Part shown: positions 34,734 to 48,635 of the stretch, piece after piece
Position numbering within the stretch: the first letter of the stretch is position 1
Layout of the letters: each line of letters starts with the position of its first letter
From: Epiperipatus broadwayi
Lineage: Eukaryota; Onychophora; Udeonychophora; Euonychophora; Peripatidae
Assembly: GCA_028023455.1 (NCBI GenBank)
Contig: JAQFVV010006723.1
Coordinates: forward strand, 124,001 to 188,000
Direction of reading: 5' to 3'
Length of the DNA: 64,000 nt
Program-made: the position numbers and the translations under genes
Notes under the pieces: model-generated
What the model was told of the DNA's origin: nothing
What the model saw: only the letters and a program-made list of their open reading frames with translations
Database searches by the model: none

Positions 34734-36599
34734 GTAAGTTTTAATGATTATTAAATTATTTTATATTTAATAGTTTTTCAATACCTAATAAAAAAAATTT
34801 CTTCTAATTTGAATAATTATTCTGTTGTGTTTTATTAATGACAATAATATATTTGAAGATGTGGAAATATTTTTCCAAGTTACCAAAATATCTAACATAT
34901 CTTATCAATAAGTCTACATTAAACAGTATCAGAACTATTCCTATAGAATTGAGAGTGAAAATAAGAGTAAAACTTTGTTATATTATTTCTACTAAGTTTG
35001 TTATTCTTCACATTTTACCGGCTGGGCTTTTTTGGTTTCAGAATTTTCCCTATATAAATAATGATATGTTTCCTGATTTTATTGATTTTAAGTTATCATT
35101 TTGTTGTATAGATCATAAATAAATCACAGTCTTTATGCAATATTTTATCACATAGTTAAATTTTTGAAAAAAAAATTAGCATATAGTATTTTTTGCTCTC
35201 CATCTCTTTCTTTGAATGCCATGAAGACCTAACAATATTATTGTTGAGAGTCTGCTTCATCAAAGAAAATGTTACTTTTCAGCTTTATGGGTGATTTTAT
35301 GTTTATAATTTTATACAGTATCATGATTTATTATATTTTACTCTTATATTTGTTTATATGTTATAACACAGCTATTTTTTTAATTAAAAAATGTAATGAA
35401 CTTCAATTTGGCCAAACTTTTCTGAGATGCTTAATGTGGGGATAAATCTAAAAGCTTGATTTTATGCATTAGCATCCATGAGAAAAAAATCTGCATGTAT
35501 TTATGGTCTTGCAAAATTGTAGTTTAAACACAGGCTTGAAGTTTGCACTGTGTGCATAATGGTTTGGTTCAATAAATAATAATGTCTTAAATGGTTTGAT
35601 GAAGTGACATAATGGCCGACTCCAGACCTCAAGGTTCATGGTTATAACCAGTTCTGTCATAAATTCCTGGGCAACAAACAATTTCCGTATTTTATTAGTA
35701 AATTATAAATGTTAAACTATTCTTATTAATAATTATACTAGCATTTTCACTATTATTATTTACCAGTATGTGTTGCTTTTCCTGAATAATAATGGATTGA
35801 GGTTTCATTGTTTAATATTTTCATCCAATTAATATATTTGTTCCAATTTTTAAAAAGATAACAGAATTTTATTTTTAAAAAATAAAAGTAACTTAAAAAT
35901 AATAATAATAACTGAAATAAAAATTGCAACAAACTTCTAATATTAATAGAAACTAAATATGTATATTTGTGTATGGAGATGTTCTTCAAGAAATGATTCC
36001 TATGCAAACAATTTCTATACTTAAATTACGTAACTGCAAATTTCCCTTACATAATGAGTATTGACTGAAATGTATATATAGACTTCTATATGTTGTGTGT
36101 TTTTATTAATTTTGAGAAGCAGAATTATTCAAATTTGTCTTGTTTTAGAGTTGTATCTTCAAACGGCATTGACTTTTTAATAAATAGTTGTTAAAAAGTT
36201 GGAAAAAAATAATTATTAATAAAAAATAACTCTGATTTTATAATTTTTAAATCAAAAGCAAGAAAGATTATACTCATCACATAAATGTTACCTATAAATT
36301 CTTATTACCCTTCATAACTGTTATCAGAACAATGCAGATATATATAAAGTTCCTTTCAAGATTAATCCATTATTCTTCTTCACATTATTACTACAATTTT
36401 TATTTTATTTTATTCATCTATATCTTGGAATTAAATTAAATCATAATGTCCATTGTCTACATATTGTCATTTCTCTAGCAACACTTTCTAACAAGTTCTA
36501 TTTTTTTTTTTAAATTGTTTTAATAGTATTAATAATAATTGTTTTCCAATTTTGGTTTTTTTTATTTTAATCCCACATACATCTTTCACTTTTTTGTTA
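34734..36599. other. Intronic AT-rich stretch
   Basis: A 94-codon + frame at 34838-35122 and an 83-codon minus frame at 35756-36007 show no motif. Nothing is supported. Confidence 0.35.
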
Positions 36600-37230
36600 T
36601 GTAATATCTATATTAATATTTTTTCAGTGTACAAATCTCAAACCCATAAACTAGCACTGATAAAGTAGATTTTTTTATTAAAAATCTTTTTTATACGTTT
36701 GTTTAGAGATACCTCATTTTACTAGTAATTTATCCTAATAAAAATATTCCATCCAGTTTAATTTTGGGATTAATTGTATTCATTATGTTTAACGTTAGTA
36801 TAATAATCTGACCGAAGTATTTATAATTGTTAATTCCTTGAAATGTATTGTTATTAATCTTTATTTATCCTTCTTTTAAAAAATAGCTTTTGTTTTTTTA
36901 GCATATTTCTTTAAACATACTTTTGGCTTTTATGTGATACCATTGATTTATTGTTCTGAAGCTCCGAAAATTTCTTTACAAAAATAATACTTACAAAATC
37001 TAAATAACATATGTAATATCTATATATTTCTCTAAAAGTCTTAGCTTCGCATTTTAATATACAAAACAATTTGAATGTAATGGAAGAGATAAAATTGTCC
37101 TGTCACGTCTTTAATTCAATGTTAAAGTTTATAGTGTTATCATGTATTCTAATTGATGCTGCACATATGTACCTATCAAAATTTGCCAATATTCTGATTC
37201 TTTATCATGATATTCCAAAACTTTGAAATC
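36600..37230 (-). pseudogene. RTE-like non-LTR reverse transcriptase relic
   Basis: Minus-strand frames give INNYKYFGQIII near 36830-36790, corresponding to the YLGQ block after the RT palm. This is followed by LTLNIMNTINPKIKLDGIF and then SVLVYGFEICTLKK near 36660-36620, matching the LxYGxETWTL block of RTE-type elements. Upstream pieces (to about 37230) look like the palm but are too decayed to place motifs. No endonuclease or ends are recognised. Confidence 0.65.
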
Positions 37231-39450
37231 ACCTAGGAAATATTTATAGAATCAAATATGTCTTTTCCTAATCTAAAAATTCAAAACAAAATAATTTGTA
37301 CTTATTATTACTTTCATTAACTTTTCTTAGTATTTTCAAAGTGTAATTTACTGATAATATATATTAATTATATAAATACAAATTATTGTTACAATAAGTG
37401 CAATTACATAAGTAAATGAATATAATTACAATTTTATATTGAATATTATTTTACTCTTATTTACATGATTAATTAAAAAGACTTATATTTAAAGTGATCT
37501 TTCTTAATATTTGCAAATGATCTACTATACAGAACCAAGTCAAAATCAAAACTTGTTTTTTTGATTGGATCAAATTCTCTGTAAATATATACATATATTG
37601 TAATGGTATGGAACAAATCAGGAGTGAATTGGGGGTAAAGTAAGGAGATGGGAATTCATCATCATCCCTATTTAATCACAAATATAAAAGGAGCATGAGA
37701 GATCAGCAAAGAACAAAATTAACCCAGTATTAACCCAAAGTAATCATCAACTATCAGCAAAAAATGGTCAAAAGTCAACAATCAGCCTTGTGATTTGAAA
37801 GGGTTCCACTATAGTCAGGCAAATTATCTTGCCACTGCCAAACTTAGGTCAGAAATACACAAAACTAAGAATGCATATACTGAAGTGCTAATCCATTATT
37901 TTTTATAAAAAATAATGCTGAGATACTAAAACAAGCTGATCATGATTAATGTCCTGGCCATATAGCAACATTAGTATACAGGCCAACTATAAACTTAATT
38001 TCTAATAATAAATAAAAAAAATGTAGTGCATGGCATTTCAAGGTAATATCTTTGCATTCATAATTATTATCTGGATGTCAAACCATCAACATAATCCCTC
38101 AATCCATATAATTAACCATTATACTTTGAGCTAGCTCAAATAAGCAGGAACTCTATGAACTGTTACTGTGAACAAGAGATAAATAAATATAGCAGCTTAT
38201 TCTACTATAATTAGATAGCCTTACTGGGATAATTTAAAAATCCTCAAACTCCACCCTATATTGAAATCCAAGTCACACATACTGCCAATTCATATAACAA
38301 TTAGCTGAAGGATTAAAGACATTAACACTAGAATATTTTAAACAATTATTTAATAGCTAACCGATTAACAATAAAATGGCATGATCATATGAAAATTTAA
38401 ACATTCATTTTATCAAAAGATATGGTTTCATAAAAATTATAATTAACTAGTTGGTTTAGTTTATTATGTTAATTAACTTAATTTATTAAGGTATCTCTTG
38501 AAATCACAAAAATTGGAAAAAGAGCTTTTCAATCAGAACTAAGAAGGTTAATTGGTCTAATCCTTTGTACATGATTTGGGAGCTGGAGTAAATAAATGAA
38601 TGAAAAGAAAAATATGTTTCAAAAGAAAATCTTACCTCTAATAAACTTACATTTTTTAACAAACCCTTTATATAATTTTGAAGACAAAAATTAAATGGAT
38701 TTAAGTTTTGAAATGTTCACAAAAATAGTAAATTAATATTATTTAAAATTATCAATTATTAGTTTTATAAAATTATTGACTTATATAAAAATATTTTTAA
38801 TTATAAATGAAAATACAATGTGCACATAAAATTACCCTTAACTATGGTTTTAAATTTCTATGGAATCCTTTTTTCAGATATGATTATTCAGTTTTCATGT
38901 TGTTTTTCTTCTTAAAGGATTCTACACCATGTACATTATTAATTTGTCCTTCTTTGGTATTCATTATTTTTAGTTTAACAAACAGCAAGAATTTATTCAT
39001 TTTTTGCCCAATAAAATTTCCATATCTAATCCATAGAACACTTATGCTCTTGGTTGAAAACAAAAGTGCAGATAACTTCAGAGGCATTTTTCTTCTTTAT
39101 ATTTTCTAGAGAAGCAGATCATATGGAGGAAAATGATGCTAGCTTTTATATAAATTTAGTACATGGTTATCTTCATCATAAAAAAACATTTTTATAACTA
39201 AACTCTTAATGTGCTAACAGTTTAATTAAACTTGATCAGCTTGGATAAGATTTCTGCTTCTTTCTTCTTTATCAGATAAGTAAGGAGTTTCTTTTCTTCT
39301 ACTATCTTCTTTAGCAGGTGGATCAAGACTGAATGTTTCTCACAAGACATTTATGTCTTCTGATTTACCTACACTCCAAATTTTTTGGGAACAACCCTGT
39401 CATTGATCTATCACAATTCTGTCTCCAATATAATGCCATTTAGTAATAAC
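37231..39450. other. Intronic AT-rich stretch
   Basis: The pair of overlapping frames at 38807-39109 (+) and 38884-39087 (-) carry no recognised motif; the minus one could be a small transposon remnant. Nothing else is supported. Confidence 0.35.
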
Positions 39451-39634
39451 CAATTAGATTAATTTTTATAAAGACTATTGTTCACTTATTTGCCTCCTTC
39501 AACATTGCAATTATAAATAAGTCAAAAACTTAAATTACAATCATTAGATTAATTTTTATAAAGACCATTGTTCACCTATTTGCCTCCTTCAACATTGCAA
39601 TTATAAATAAGTCAAAAACTTAAATTACAATCAT
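39451..39634 (+). repeat. Tandem duplication, 92-bp unit, two copies
   Basis: attagattaatttttataaa... at 39451-39542 is repeated at 39543-39634 with about two substitutions, so the duplication is recent. Confidence 0.93.
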
Positions 39635-42317
39635 AAAGTTTTTGATATTCCTTTTTAATGAAACAATTTTCTTGTCAAAAGAAAACTGTATAATCAGATT
39701 AATTAGACTGATTTGATAAACACTGTTTTTCTTTTGGGAAAAGATATATAAAAAAAAAAGAAAAACAATTCTGATTAATTAAAGTAAATTTTAACAAAAT
39801 GATAAAATCATTTTTTTCATTTTTTTTTTAAATTTACTAAACATCAAATGTATCTGCTCTATCTCTCTTAAATGTCAAAATTAAAATTTATTAAATACTT
39901 TACTGAAGAGAAAGTTTTTTCTCTTATTACATTTTTTTTAAAGTTAAAATCAACTGGTAATTAAATAAAATTATTGAAAAGAGAGAACAAAAGAAATTAT
40001 TTATCTGATTTCCTAGTCTTATCTTTTATCAACAATCACAAATTGTATCACAAATTAAAATATTCATATTATCTTAAAAAAGTGTTTAAGAATTATTTAA
40101 AGAAAATTGTCTAGAATTTTTATATTATCATGTGGGGAAAAATAATAAAACATTTAATTGATTCAACTACCCATGCTGCCACCAATCTAGTTTTCATGGC
40201 TACAATCTATATATACTATAACCATATGTTTGGCTCTCCTAACTAAACATATATACATATATTGTATAATGTGTTTAAAAAACTTTTTATATTATATTAA
40301 ATAAATTTCCTTCTTGGTGTTCAATAATAAAGTATTTGCTATTGTTTTAATATTATTGATTAAAATATCTCACTTAGCTTATTTAAATATTAGTTACTTA
40401 AGAAATATTAATTATATTACTTAACTTTTGATTAAAAATCCCAAGTTAACAGATCAAAATAATAATTAACTTAAAGCCAAATGTATTTTCGGTATAAGCA
40501 GTTAGAAAAGTTTTTTGTACAAAATATGATTATTTAATTAGAATCTATGTTTGTTAGTTTTAAAATACATGGTTTTAAAATAAAAATATATAAAATGTTT
40601 GTTCATGTAAGAGTAATTTAAAGTCACAGTTTAGAGATGTTCAATTTAAATAAATTTCAATTTAAATAAGTTTTAAATAGATAAAAAGTTAAGTTTATTT
40701 CTTTAGGAATAATGATTATATCTCATATGTGTGTTTGAATATTGGCACATTTGTTTGAATAAAAGTGAATTAATAAAGGTTATATTTTTAAAAATGAATA
40801 TTTTTAATAAAGGTAATTTTAAAAGAACTCTGGAAATAAAATAATAAGAATATTTTGAATTGAAAGTGTGTAATTTAAAAATATAAATGAATAATTTTAT
40901 TAGAATTAAATAAATCATTTATTTAATAATTAAATTGCAATTAATAAAGTTCATTAGCAATCTAGATATCACATGAATATATAATATGGATTAAAAAGTT
41001 CAAGGTCAAGTTAATTAATTACAAAAGTTAAAATTACACTAGCAATTTAAATATCCCACCTCCACATTTAAATGGGATTGGGTAAGCTGAGTCATTTGAT
41101 CGGAACTGTGGAGAACAGATACATACCTATGTTTGGATATAAAAAGAAAATACCAGGAAATAATTATTAATATGTGTTGAAATTCTTTTTGAAATTATAT
41201 GAATTATTGATTTTATTGATTGGATTTTGTTTCACTATTTTAAATCAGTTTAAAAGTTTAGTTGATTTTTTTATCATTTCAAATGACTGAATAGAGAAGT
41301 TAAGTTATCCATTGCAGTACCACATTAAAATAGACTGGCTTATCAAGCAATAAATCATGGAAAGATGCTAAAAAAGTCCTATTAATTTTGTAAGGAAGTC
41401 AGCAGAAACTAACTACACATTAGGAAACTATCTTTATTTTATCATTATTTTAAAACATTTAGTTAATTTGAACTTTAGCTATAATAATTTGACACTTTAA
41501 ATAATATTTTAATTTATGATTGGCATTAATCTTATTTATTAATGTTCTTATTACATGTTTGATAAATCTCTGATCTAAAGATGAATAATTGATGAATAAT
41601 TTATGAAAGACGATCACTCTTGATTTGTTTCAAAAATACATATAAAAGGCATTATATTTGCAGCAAATTAAAAATATAATAATGATGATTATCATAATTA
41701 TATTGACTGAATTAGGAATAGAAGAAATTTCAATGATTTGAAATTGCGCTACATAATTTCAAGGAAAAAAGTTATAAGAATTATTTTTTTCAATACTTTG
41801 AAAAAAATACTTATTTGTTTAATTTTATGCTTATGCAGCAGATAAATTAACATTGAATTTATATAATTACCCATTCTGAATTCATATGCCTATTTATTTA
41901 GAATATATTTTAAATTGCTTATTTGTTTTCCAAATATATATTATTTTAGTTTGAAAAAAGAAATGATTTAAGCTTACATCATACTTAATATTATTAAAAT
42001 GTGTGAACTTTATAATATAAAACTTTACAAAAAACTATTATTACTTAGTATCCTCTATCCAATCATATCACCTTGATTTATGTTTAATTATGAACATGAT
42101 TCTAAAGGAATTCCTGCTTTATATGTGTAATTTTTTATCTTCTCAAAGGAAAGACTGTATTGCAATATTTTTTTAAAGAAGATACAAAAGGACTTGAATG
42201 AAAAGGGATTATTATAAGATAAAAAGAACTTAAATTCCTAATCTTAAATGGTAAAACAAAATACTTAGTATATATATATTGAGATTGTATTTTCTGCCAT
42301 CTCATATATATATATTA
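39635..42317. other. Intronic AT-rich stretch, nothing recognised
   Basis: Long AT-rich DNA with homopolymer runs. A 71-codon minus frame at 40703-40918 is low-complexity. Confidence 0.4.
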
Positions 42318-44468
42318 TGTGCCGGACGAATTTGTTTTTAATTTCGTCTATCAATCTATTCTGATACAGAGGGCGCCACCAGATCACTATGTATCTGGAA
42401 AATTTGTTTACTGTGATCAGAATAAATGATGATGATGGTTTGCGCCAACTAGACTCAGGGAGAAACGAGAGATCTTCAATTGTTTAGACAATTGAGACAA
42501 AAGCACAAAGACAAACGTCAGCCAAATTAAGTTTAAACAAATTCTATAATTTTATTAAGAGAAAATAAGTTATGAAGTATAATTTATTGACACAATAAAT
42601 AAGTTAACTCAGGTGTGTACCAGAAATACGAAAGGCAAAGCTATGACAGACCGACAAATCTTCTAATAAATGAATTATTAAGGTAGGAAGCAAATTTCAT
42701 TCAGCAGAGGATTCACTCAAACATTGGTTTTCACCCTCAGATATTTAAACAATATGTCCTTGAAATAGATAAAAAAAACCAGTGCTGATGAGCTTTTCGA
42801 GGTCAAAAATTTGGTCAGGCCCCAAATGTCCTTATGTCAGTATGAGCTGCACCTATTACTATGTTTAAAATAACAGTGATTGATCCACCTCAAGAACAAC
42901 TGAAAAATATGATTGAAACAGAGTAAACAATTAAAACTGGTGAATCCCAGCCAAACGATTGGCAAAAATTACTCTAAAATTAATAATTAAAGGTCTCAAT
43001 GAGAGACAAGTAAATTATTAGAAAACCAGTTACGTCTGCCCCAGCAATTAAAGAAAATAAATTACAAACAAATTCTGAGTACACGCTCTGATAACTTTAA
43101 AGCACACATAAGAAATACAAAATAAATCTACTGGAGAGTGCACATGAGTATGAAAATATTAAACGTTTTAAATACCTTAGCAGAACGAAAGTATCACTTA
43201 CCTGTAATTTTAAAAAAAGGATAAATTTTATCTTCCTGCTGATGACTTATAAAATTACAAAAAAGAACAATTCTAATTTTTGCTTTTAGAGATATTAGAA
43301 ATGAAATCTCCACCTGCGGGAAATTAGACAATAAAGTCGCCAGCCAAAAGATTTTTGGAGGTTTGCAATAGGGCAAACACAGAGTTTAAAATTAATTATT
43401 GAATAATAACATAATTACAAGTAAGCATTTAAAATACATGACTGCTAAAGCATTTATAAAAAGTTTTAGGCATAAAAAATATAAAACTCATTCATCACTC
43501 TCCAATAAACAAAACTGAAAGCAAATTGGGAATCTTAAAACTAAGATTCTAAAACCCATTACAAAAATATAAGAAAACACAATAAAGATTAAATATGAGT
43601 ATAAATATTACTTAAGCTTTTGAATACAGATTTCTAATTAGACTGAGCAGAGATTTAATGGAAAACAATTTTACCCTGAGAAGAATAAAAGCAAATAGTT
43701 ACCTTTCAGTAAAACACAGTTTGCGTAGAGTGCACACTTTTACTTAAGTTCATTTTCAGGTTCTTCGACCACCACAAGGTAGATGTAAAGAGGTTCCAGC
43801 TTCTTCTACATGTTTAAGATATTATTGGAGCAAATTTGGAAATTAGGGATCCGTCTTTTGTTGAGTTAGCAAGCCATTCGTTGGGTGATAACATGTATAT
43901 TATTTGTCATCTTGTTGTAAGCAAAAGGATTTAATAATAGCTAATGTCCTTTTAAGAATTTAAATATCTGCACTGATATACACTTTCACTTGAGAAACAA
44001 CTTGTCTACTTACGAATAATGAATAACTGACACTCCAAATTTTTGGGGCTATTTATACATTGCTCCATTTCCCGTGAAACACTTTCCTTGTTGTCTAATT
44101 TCTATGCCTTAGGCAGGGCAAATATTAATCTCCCGCTCAATCTAATCTAAGAATTCTACCACATAAAAAAATCAAATCTCCACTTTTAGAATTGTTTACA
44201 ATAATTAAAATAAAAGCAACAGGAATGCAATTAGTTAGCCAGCTTGTTTTTAAATCAAATTGATTTAAAGTAAAAACAAACGGTATAAGAAAACTATTTT
44301 AAAATAAATCGACAAACACTGAAATGAAGCATTTTACATATAAATGCTTGTGTATCTTGATACACATATTCTTTTTAAATAATAATGAAAATTTAAACAT
44401 TAAATAAGATTTAACAAAAATTAAGTTTAGTGAAAATTAAAAACTTAATCGGATTTCAATCAGGTTCA
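42318..44468 (-). repeat. LTR of the large-LTR element (left copy)
   Basis: Pairs along its full length with 45944-48117. By eye it shows many single-base differences and lacks a roughly 25-bp stretch (aggaattattgaaatgaaa region) present in the right copy near 47785. The 60-codon frame at 43194-43376 recurs in the other LTR and is not taken as a gene. Confidence 0.9.
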
Positions 44469-44793
44469 ACTGCCTCAAAACGTGATCAAAAAAACATTCC
44501 TGTAACTTTTTTTTTTTAAACTATAAACACTTTAAAAATATTCTTAGAAATTCAGCCAAACATTTGCCTCGCACTCATGAAAAACAAAACAATATTTCAT
44601 TTTAAACATTTTCCATTTTCATAATCCGTTAACAAAATTTTTTTTTTATTAAAGACAATCTGTCCGATTAATGAATGCCGAATCCTTAACTTTTGTCCGG
44701 CGGTTCATTGACTCCATTTACTAACTTACTGAAATAAGTTTCTTTTCCTCATTTATATTTTCTTAGCTTATACAAATTTCTCTTGTCTCTTTC

Positions 44794-45451
44794 TCATTCT
44801 GTTCTATTTTCTAGCATATATACCTGAATCTTTTTTTTAACGAACCTTCCCAATTCTTCAACCTTTCCTACTTTATTTTTGAGCATATCAACACTAGTAA
44901 AGGGAAAATTTTTATCTTCTACCCATTTTTTGAACATTTTAAATAAGATTGTTCTATAGATGGATTCTATTTCAGCTTTAAAATCATATTTCTTAATCTT
45001 TCTTTTAACTCTTTTCTTCTTTTCAAAACAAACAGTTATTGAAACCAATTTATTTCTAGTTTCACTCGGAGACTCTTCTATCTGCTTTTCTGTTTTTACC
45101 TTATAATTTTCTTCTATTGCTTTATTTACATTTACTAAATTTTCCACCACACTTTCTACTTGTAACCCATCTGTGCTTATTTTTAACTTTATTTCCACCT
45201 TCTCTATCTTAACACTATCCTGTGCTACCTTAATTTCTATATCTTTTATAATGTCTACTTTTTCTACTTCTCAACTCTCTTTTTCTACTTCCTGAGTTTC
45301 TTCTACTCTTCCTGTTTTTTCACCCCTCATCTCTCATTTCTCTAATCATTTCTTGCTGGTCCTGCTTGATTTCACTAAGTTCTTCTTTCATTTCTATCAT
45401 CATCTTCATCATCAACCTGACCTCAGACTCTTCTTTTTCAACTATTCCCAT
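44794..45451 (-). pseudogene. Lysine/glutamate-rich coiled-coil ORF in the core of the large-LTR element
   Basis: Begins at an ATG at about 45451 (MGIVEKEESEVRLMMKMMIE). A frameshift near 45330 and one TGA near 45275 separate this from the remaining 134-codon frame ending at 44794 (MEIKLKISTDGLQVESVVEN). The composition is strongly charged with heptad-like spacing. It resembles in style, not by clear alignment, the coiled-coil part of the Gypsy gag at 23.5 kb, so a gag remnant is the best guess. No capsid or zinc-knuckle motif is seen. Confidence 0.6.
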
Positions 45452-45943
45452 TTTCACACCAGACTAAATTTGCAATACTAACTTCTTAAAAAAAATCTAA
45501 AAGCAAATAAAATGCTATTTACTGTTTTCTATAAATTATTCATAACAAAGACAAACTATATTATTTTTTTAAACACTTTTAAATTCGAAAAATTAACTCT
45601 GAAAGATTTTCATCTAAAAGAAACACTATTTACTATTTATTGTTTCTAAGCTATTTCATATAAAAAGGAGACGAACTATATTTAACTCTTCAAACAAAAT
45701 TTAACTCCGACAGACTTTTCAAAAATATGCTTTTTACAGTTTCTAAATTATTTCATTAAAAAGAAGACGAACCCCATTCTACCAAACTGCTCCAAAATAC
45801 ATGCAATAATTAACAAAAACCGAACCTCCACCTACTAAATCTTGCCTCTTACACCTGAAATCTTTCTCAATTGTCTAAACAAAATCTCACATAGACTTGA
45901 AAACTCGAAGCCTTACGTTGGTTGTGCTAAAAAAAATTTATTA

Positions 45944-48117
45944 TGTGCTGGACAAATTTGTTTTTAATTTCGTCTATCAATCTATTCTGATACAGAGGGA
46001 GACCCCAGATCACTACGTATCTGGAAAATTTGTTTACTGTCTTCAGAATAGATGATGATGATGGTTTGCACCAACTAGACTCAGGGAGAAACAAGAGAAC
46101 TTCAATTGTTTAGACAATTGAGACAAAAGCACAAAGACAAACGTCAGCCAAATTAAGTTTAAACAAATTCTATAATTTTATTAAGAGAAAATAAATTATG
46201 AAGTATAATTTATTGACACAATAAATAAGGTTAACTCAGGCGTGTACCAGAAATACGAAAGGCAAAGCTATAAAAGACCGACCAATCTTCTAATAAACGA
46301 ATTATAAAAGGAGGAAGCAAATTTTATTCAGCTGAGGATTCACTCAAACATTGGTTTTCACCCTCAGATATTTAAACAATACGTCCTTGAAATAGATCAA
46401 AGAAACCAGTGCCGATGAGCTTTTCGAGATCCAAAATTTGGTCAGGCCCCGAATGTCCTTATGTCAGTATGAGTTGCACCTATTACTACATTTAAAATAA
46501 CGGTGATTGATCCATCTCAAGAACAACCAAAAAATATGATTGAAATGGAGTAAAACAATTAAAACTGGTGAATCCCAGCCAAACGATTGGTGAAAATTAC
46601 TCTAAAATTAATAATTAAAGGTGTCAATAAGAGACAAGTAAATTATTAGAAAACCAGTTACGTCTGTCCCAGCAATTAAAGAAAATGAATTACAAACAAA
46701 TTCTGAGTATACGCTCTGATAACTTTAAAGCACATGTAAGAAATACAAAATAAATCTATCGGAGAATGCACATGAGTACGAAAATATTAAAAGTTTTAAA
46801 TACCTTAGCAGAACGAAAGTATCACTTACCTGTAATTTAAAAAAAGGATAAATTTTATCTTCCTGCTGATGACTTATAAAATTACAAAGAAGAACAATTC
46901 TAATTTCCGCTTTTAGAGATATTAGAAATGAAATCACCTGCGGGAAATTAGACAATAAAGTCGCCAGCCAAAAGATTTTTGGAGGTTTGCAATAGGGCAA
47001 ACACAGAGTTTAAAATTAATTATTTAATAATAACATAATTACAAGTAAGCATTTAAAATGCATGACTGCTAAAGCATTTATAAAAAGTTCAGGCATAAAA
47101 AATATATAACTCATTCGTCACTCTCCAATAAACAAAACTGAAAGCAAATTGGGAATCTTAAAACTAAGATTCTAAAACCCATTACAAAAATATAAGAAAA
47201 AACAATAAAGATTAAATATGAGTATAAATATTACTTAAGCTTATGAATACAGATTTCTAATTAGACTGAGTGGAGATTTAATGGAAAACAATTTTACCCT
47301 GAGAAAAATAAAAGCAAATAGTTACCTTTCGGTAAAACACAGTTCGCGTAGAGTGCGCACTTTTATTTAAGTTCATTTTCAGGTTCTTCGACCATGGCAA
47401 GGTAGATGTAAAGAGGTTCTGGCTTCTTCTAGATGTTTAAGGCATTACTGGAGCAAATTTGGAAGCTAGGGATCCGTCTTTTGTTGAGTTAGAAAGCCAT
47501 TTGGTTGGTGATAACATGTATATTATTTGTCATCTTGTTGTAAGCAAAAGGATTTAATAACAGCTAATGTCCTTTAAGAATTTAAATGTCCGCACTGATA
47601 TACACTTTCACTTGAGAAACAGCTTGTCTATTTATGAATAATGAATAACTGACACTCCAAATTTTCGGGGCTATTTATACGTTACTCCATTTCACACGAA
47701 ACACTTACCTTGTTGCCCGCTTTCTATGCCGTAGGCAGGGCAAATATTAATCTCCCACTCAATCTAATCTAAGAATTCTACCCAGGAATTATTGAAATGA
47801 AAACAACTACATAAAAAAATCAAATCTCTGCTTTTACAATTGTTTACAATAATTAAAATAAAAGCAACAGGAATGCAATTAGCTAGCCAGCTTGTTTTTA
47901 AATCAAATTGATTTAAAGTAAAAACAAGCGGTATAAGAAAACTATTTTAAAAAGAAATTGATAAACACTGAAATGAAGCGTTTTACATATAAACGCTTGT
48001 GTATTTTGATACACATATTCTTTTTAAATAATAATAAAAATTTAAACATTAAATAAGATTTAACAAAAATTAAGTTTAGTGAAAATTAAAAACTTAATCG
48101 GATTTCAATCAGGTTCA
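45944..48117 (-). repeat. LTR of the large-LTR element (right copy)
   Basis: Direct repeat partner of 42318-44468. The ends are TGTGCTGG and CAGGTTCA on the + strand. Confidence 0.9.
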
Positions 48118-48635
48118 ATATATATATATTTAATTTAATAAAATTGTCCAGTTTATAGAAAGAATCTAAAATATTATCTTTTAAATCAGTTTTAAAGTTT
48201 TTTTTTATCTTGAAAAAAAAAAACAGAATTTCTTCATTTGATTATTTTTATTTAAATCTATTATAACTCAAGGTAAAATAGTATCTTGAGATTTAAGTTT
48301 TTTCTTAAAAGTTTTTTTTTGTTTCTTTGAAAAACATGGGTTGGGGGGGAAATTAGAAAATTTTGGAATTAACTCTATTGTTGAAATATGAGATACAAAA
48401 TGTATTTGTAATTAAAAATATTGCTAGTGTCTATCTATCACACTAATTGATCAAGAACTTCTTCATTAATTAAAAATGCTGCAGAATAAAAGAGTGGAAA
48501 TTATAAGTAACAAAATGTAGATGAAAATAAATTGCAAAGTGTGAATTCTGTTCACTAAAAAATGTATAAAATGTGGAGTTTTTTTTTTTGTTTAAGAATT
48601 CAGATTTTTTTTAAAAAAAGTGTCAATATTAATTG
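48118..48635. other. AT-rich spacer between two LTR elements
   Basis: Poly(T) runs and a short TA tract. Nothing recognised. Confidence 0.4.

Larger units (their letters stand above)
42318..48117 (-). mobile_element. Large-LTR retroelement derivative (LARD-like), non-autonomous
   Basis: Two direct repeats of about 2.15 kb (42318-44468 and 45944-48117) enclose about 1.48 kb. Read on the + strand each repeat begins TGTGC and ends GGTTCA, so it has TG...CA ends in both orientations. The core has no protease, RT or integrase, only a charged ORF on the minus strand, which is why I orient the element that way. Outer flanks are TA-rich and resemble each other, so a short target duplication is possible but unreadable. 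The primer site and polypurine tract are not convincing. Confidence 0.8.

Noticed and set aside
43194-43376. Frame starting MPYCKPPKIFWLATLL, also seen at 46725-47000
   Set aside because: It lies inside both LTRs of the large-LTR element, differs in length between copies and has no motif.
42318-48117. Simple segmental duplication instead of an LTR element
   Set aside because: The repeats have TG...CA ends, similar length and a distinct core with a gag-like ORF; duplication remains a less likely alternative.
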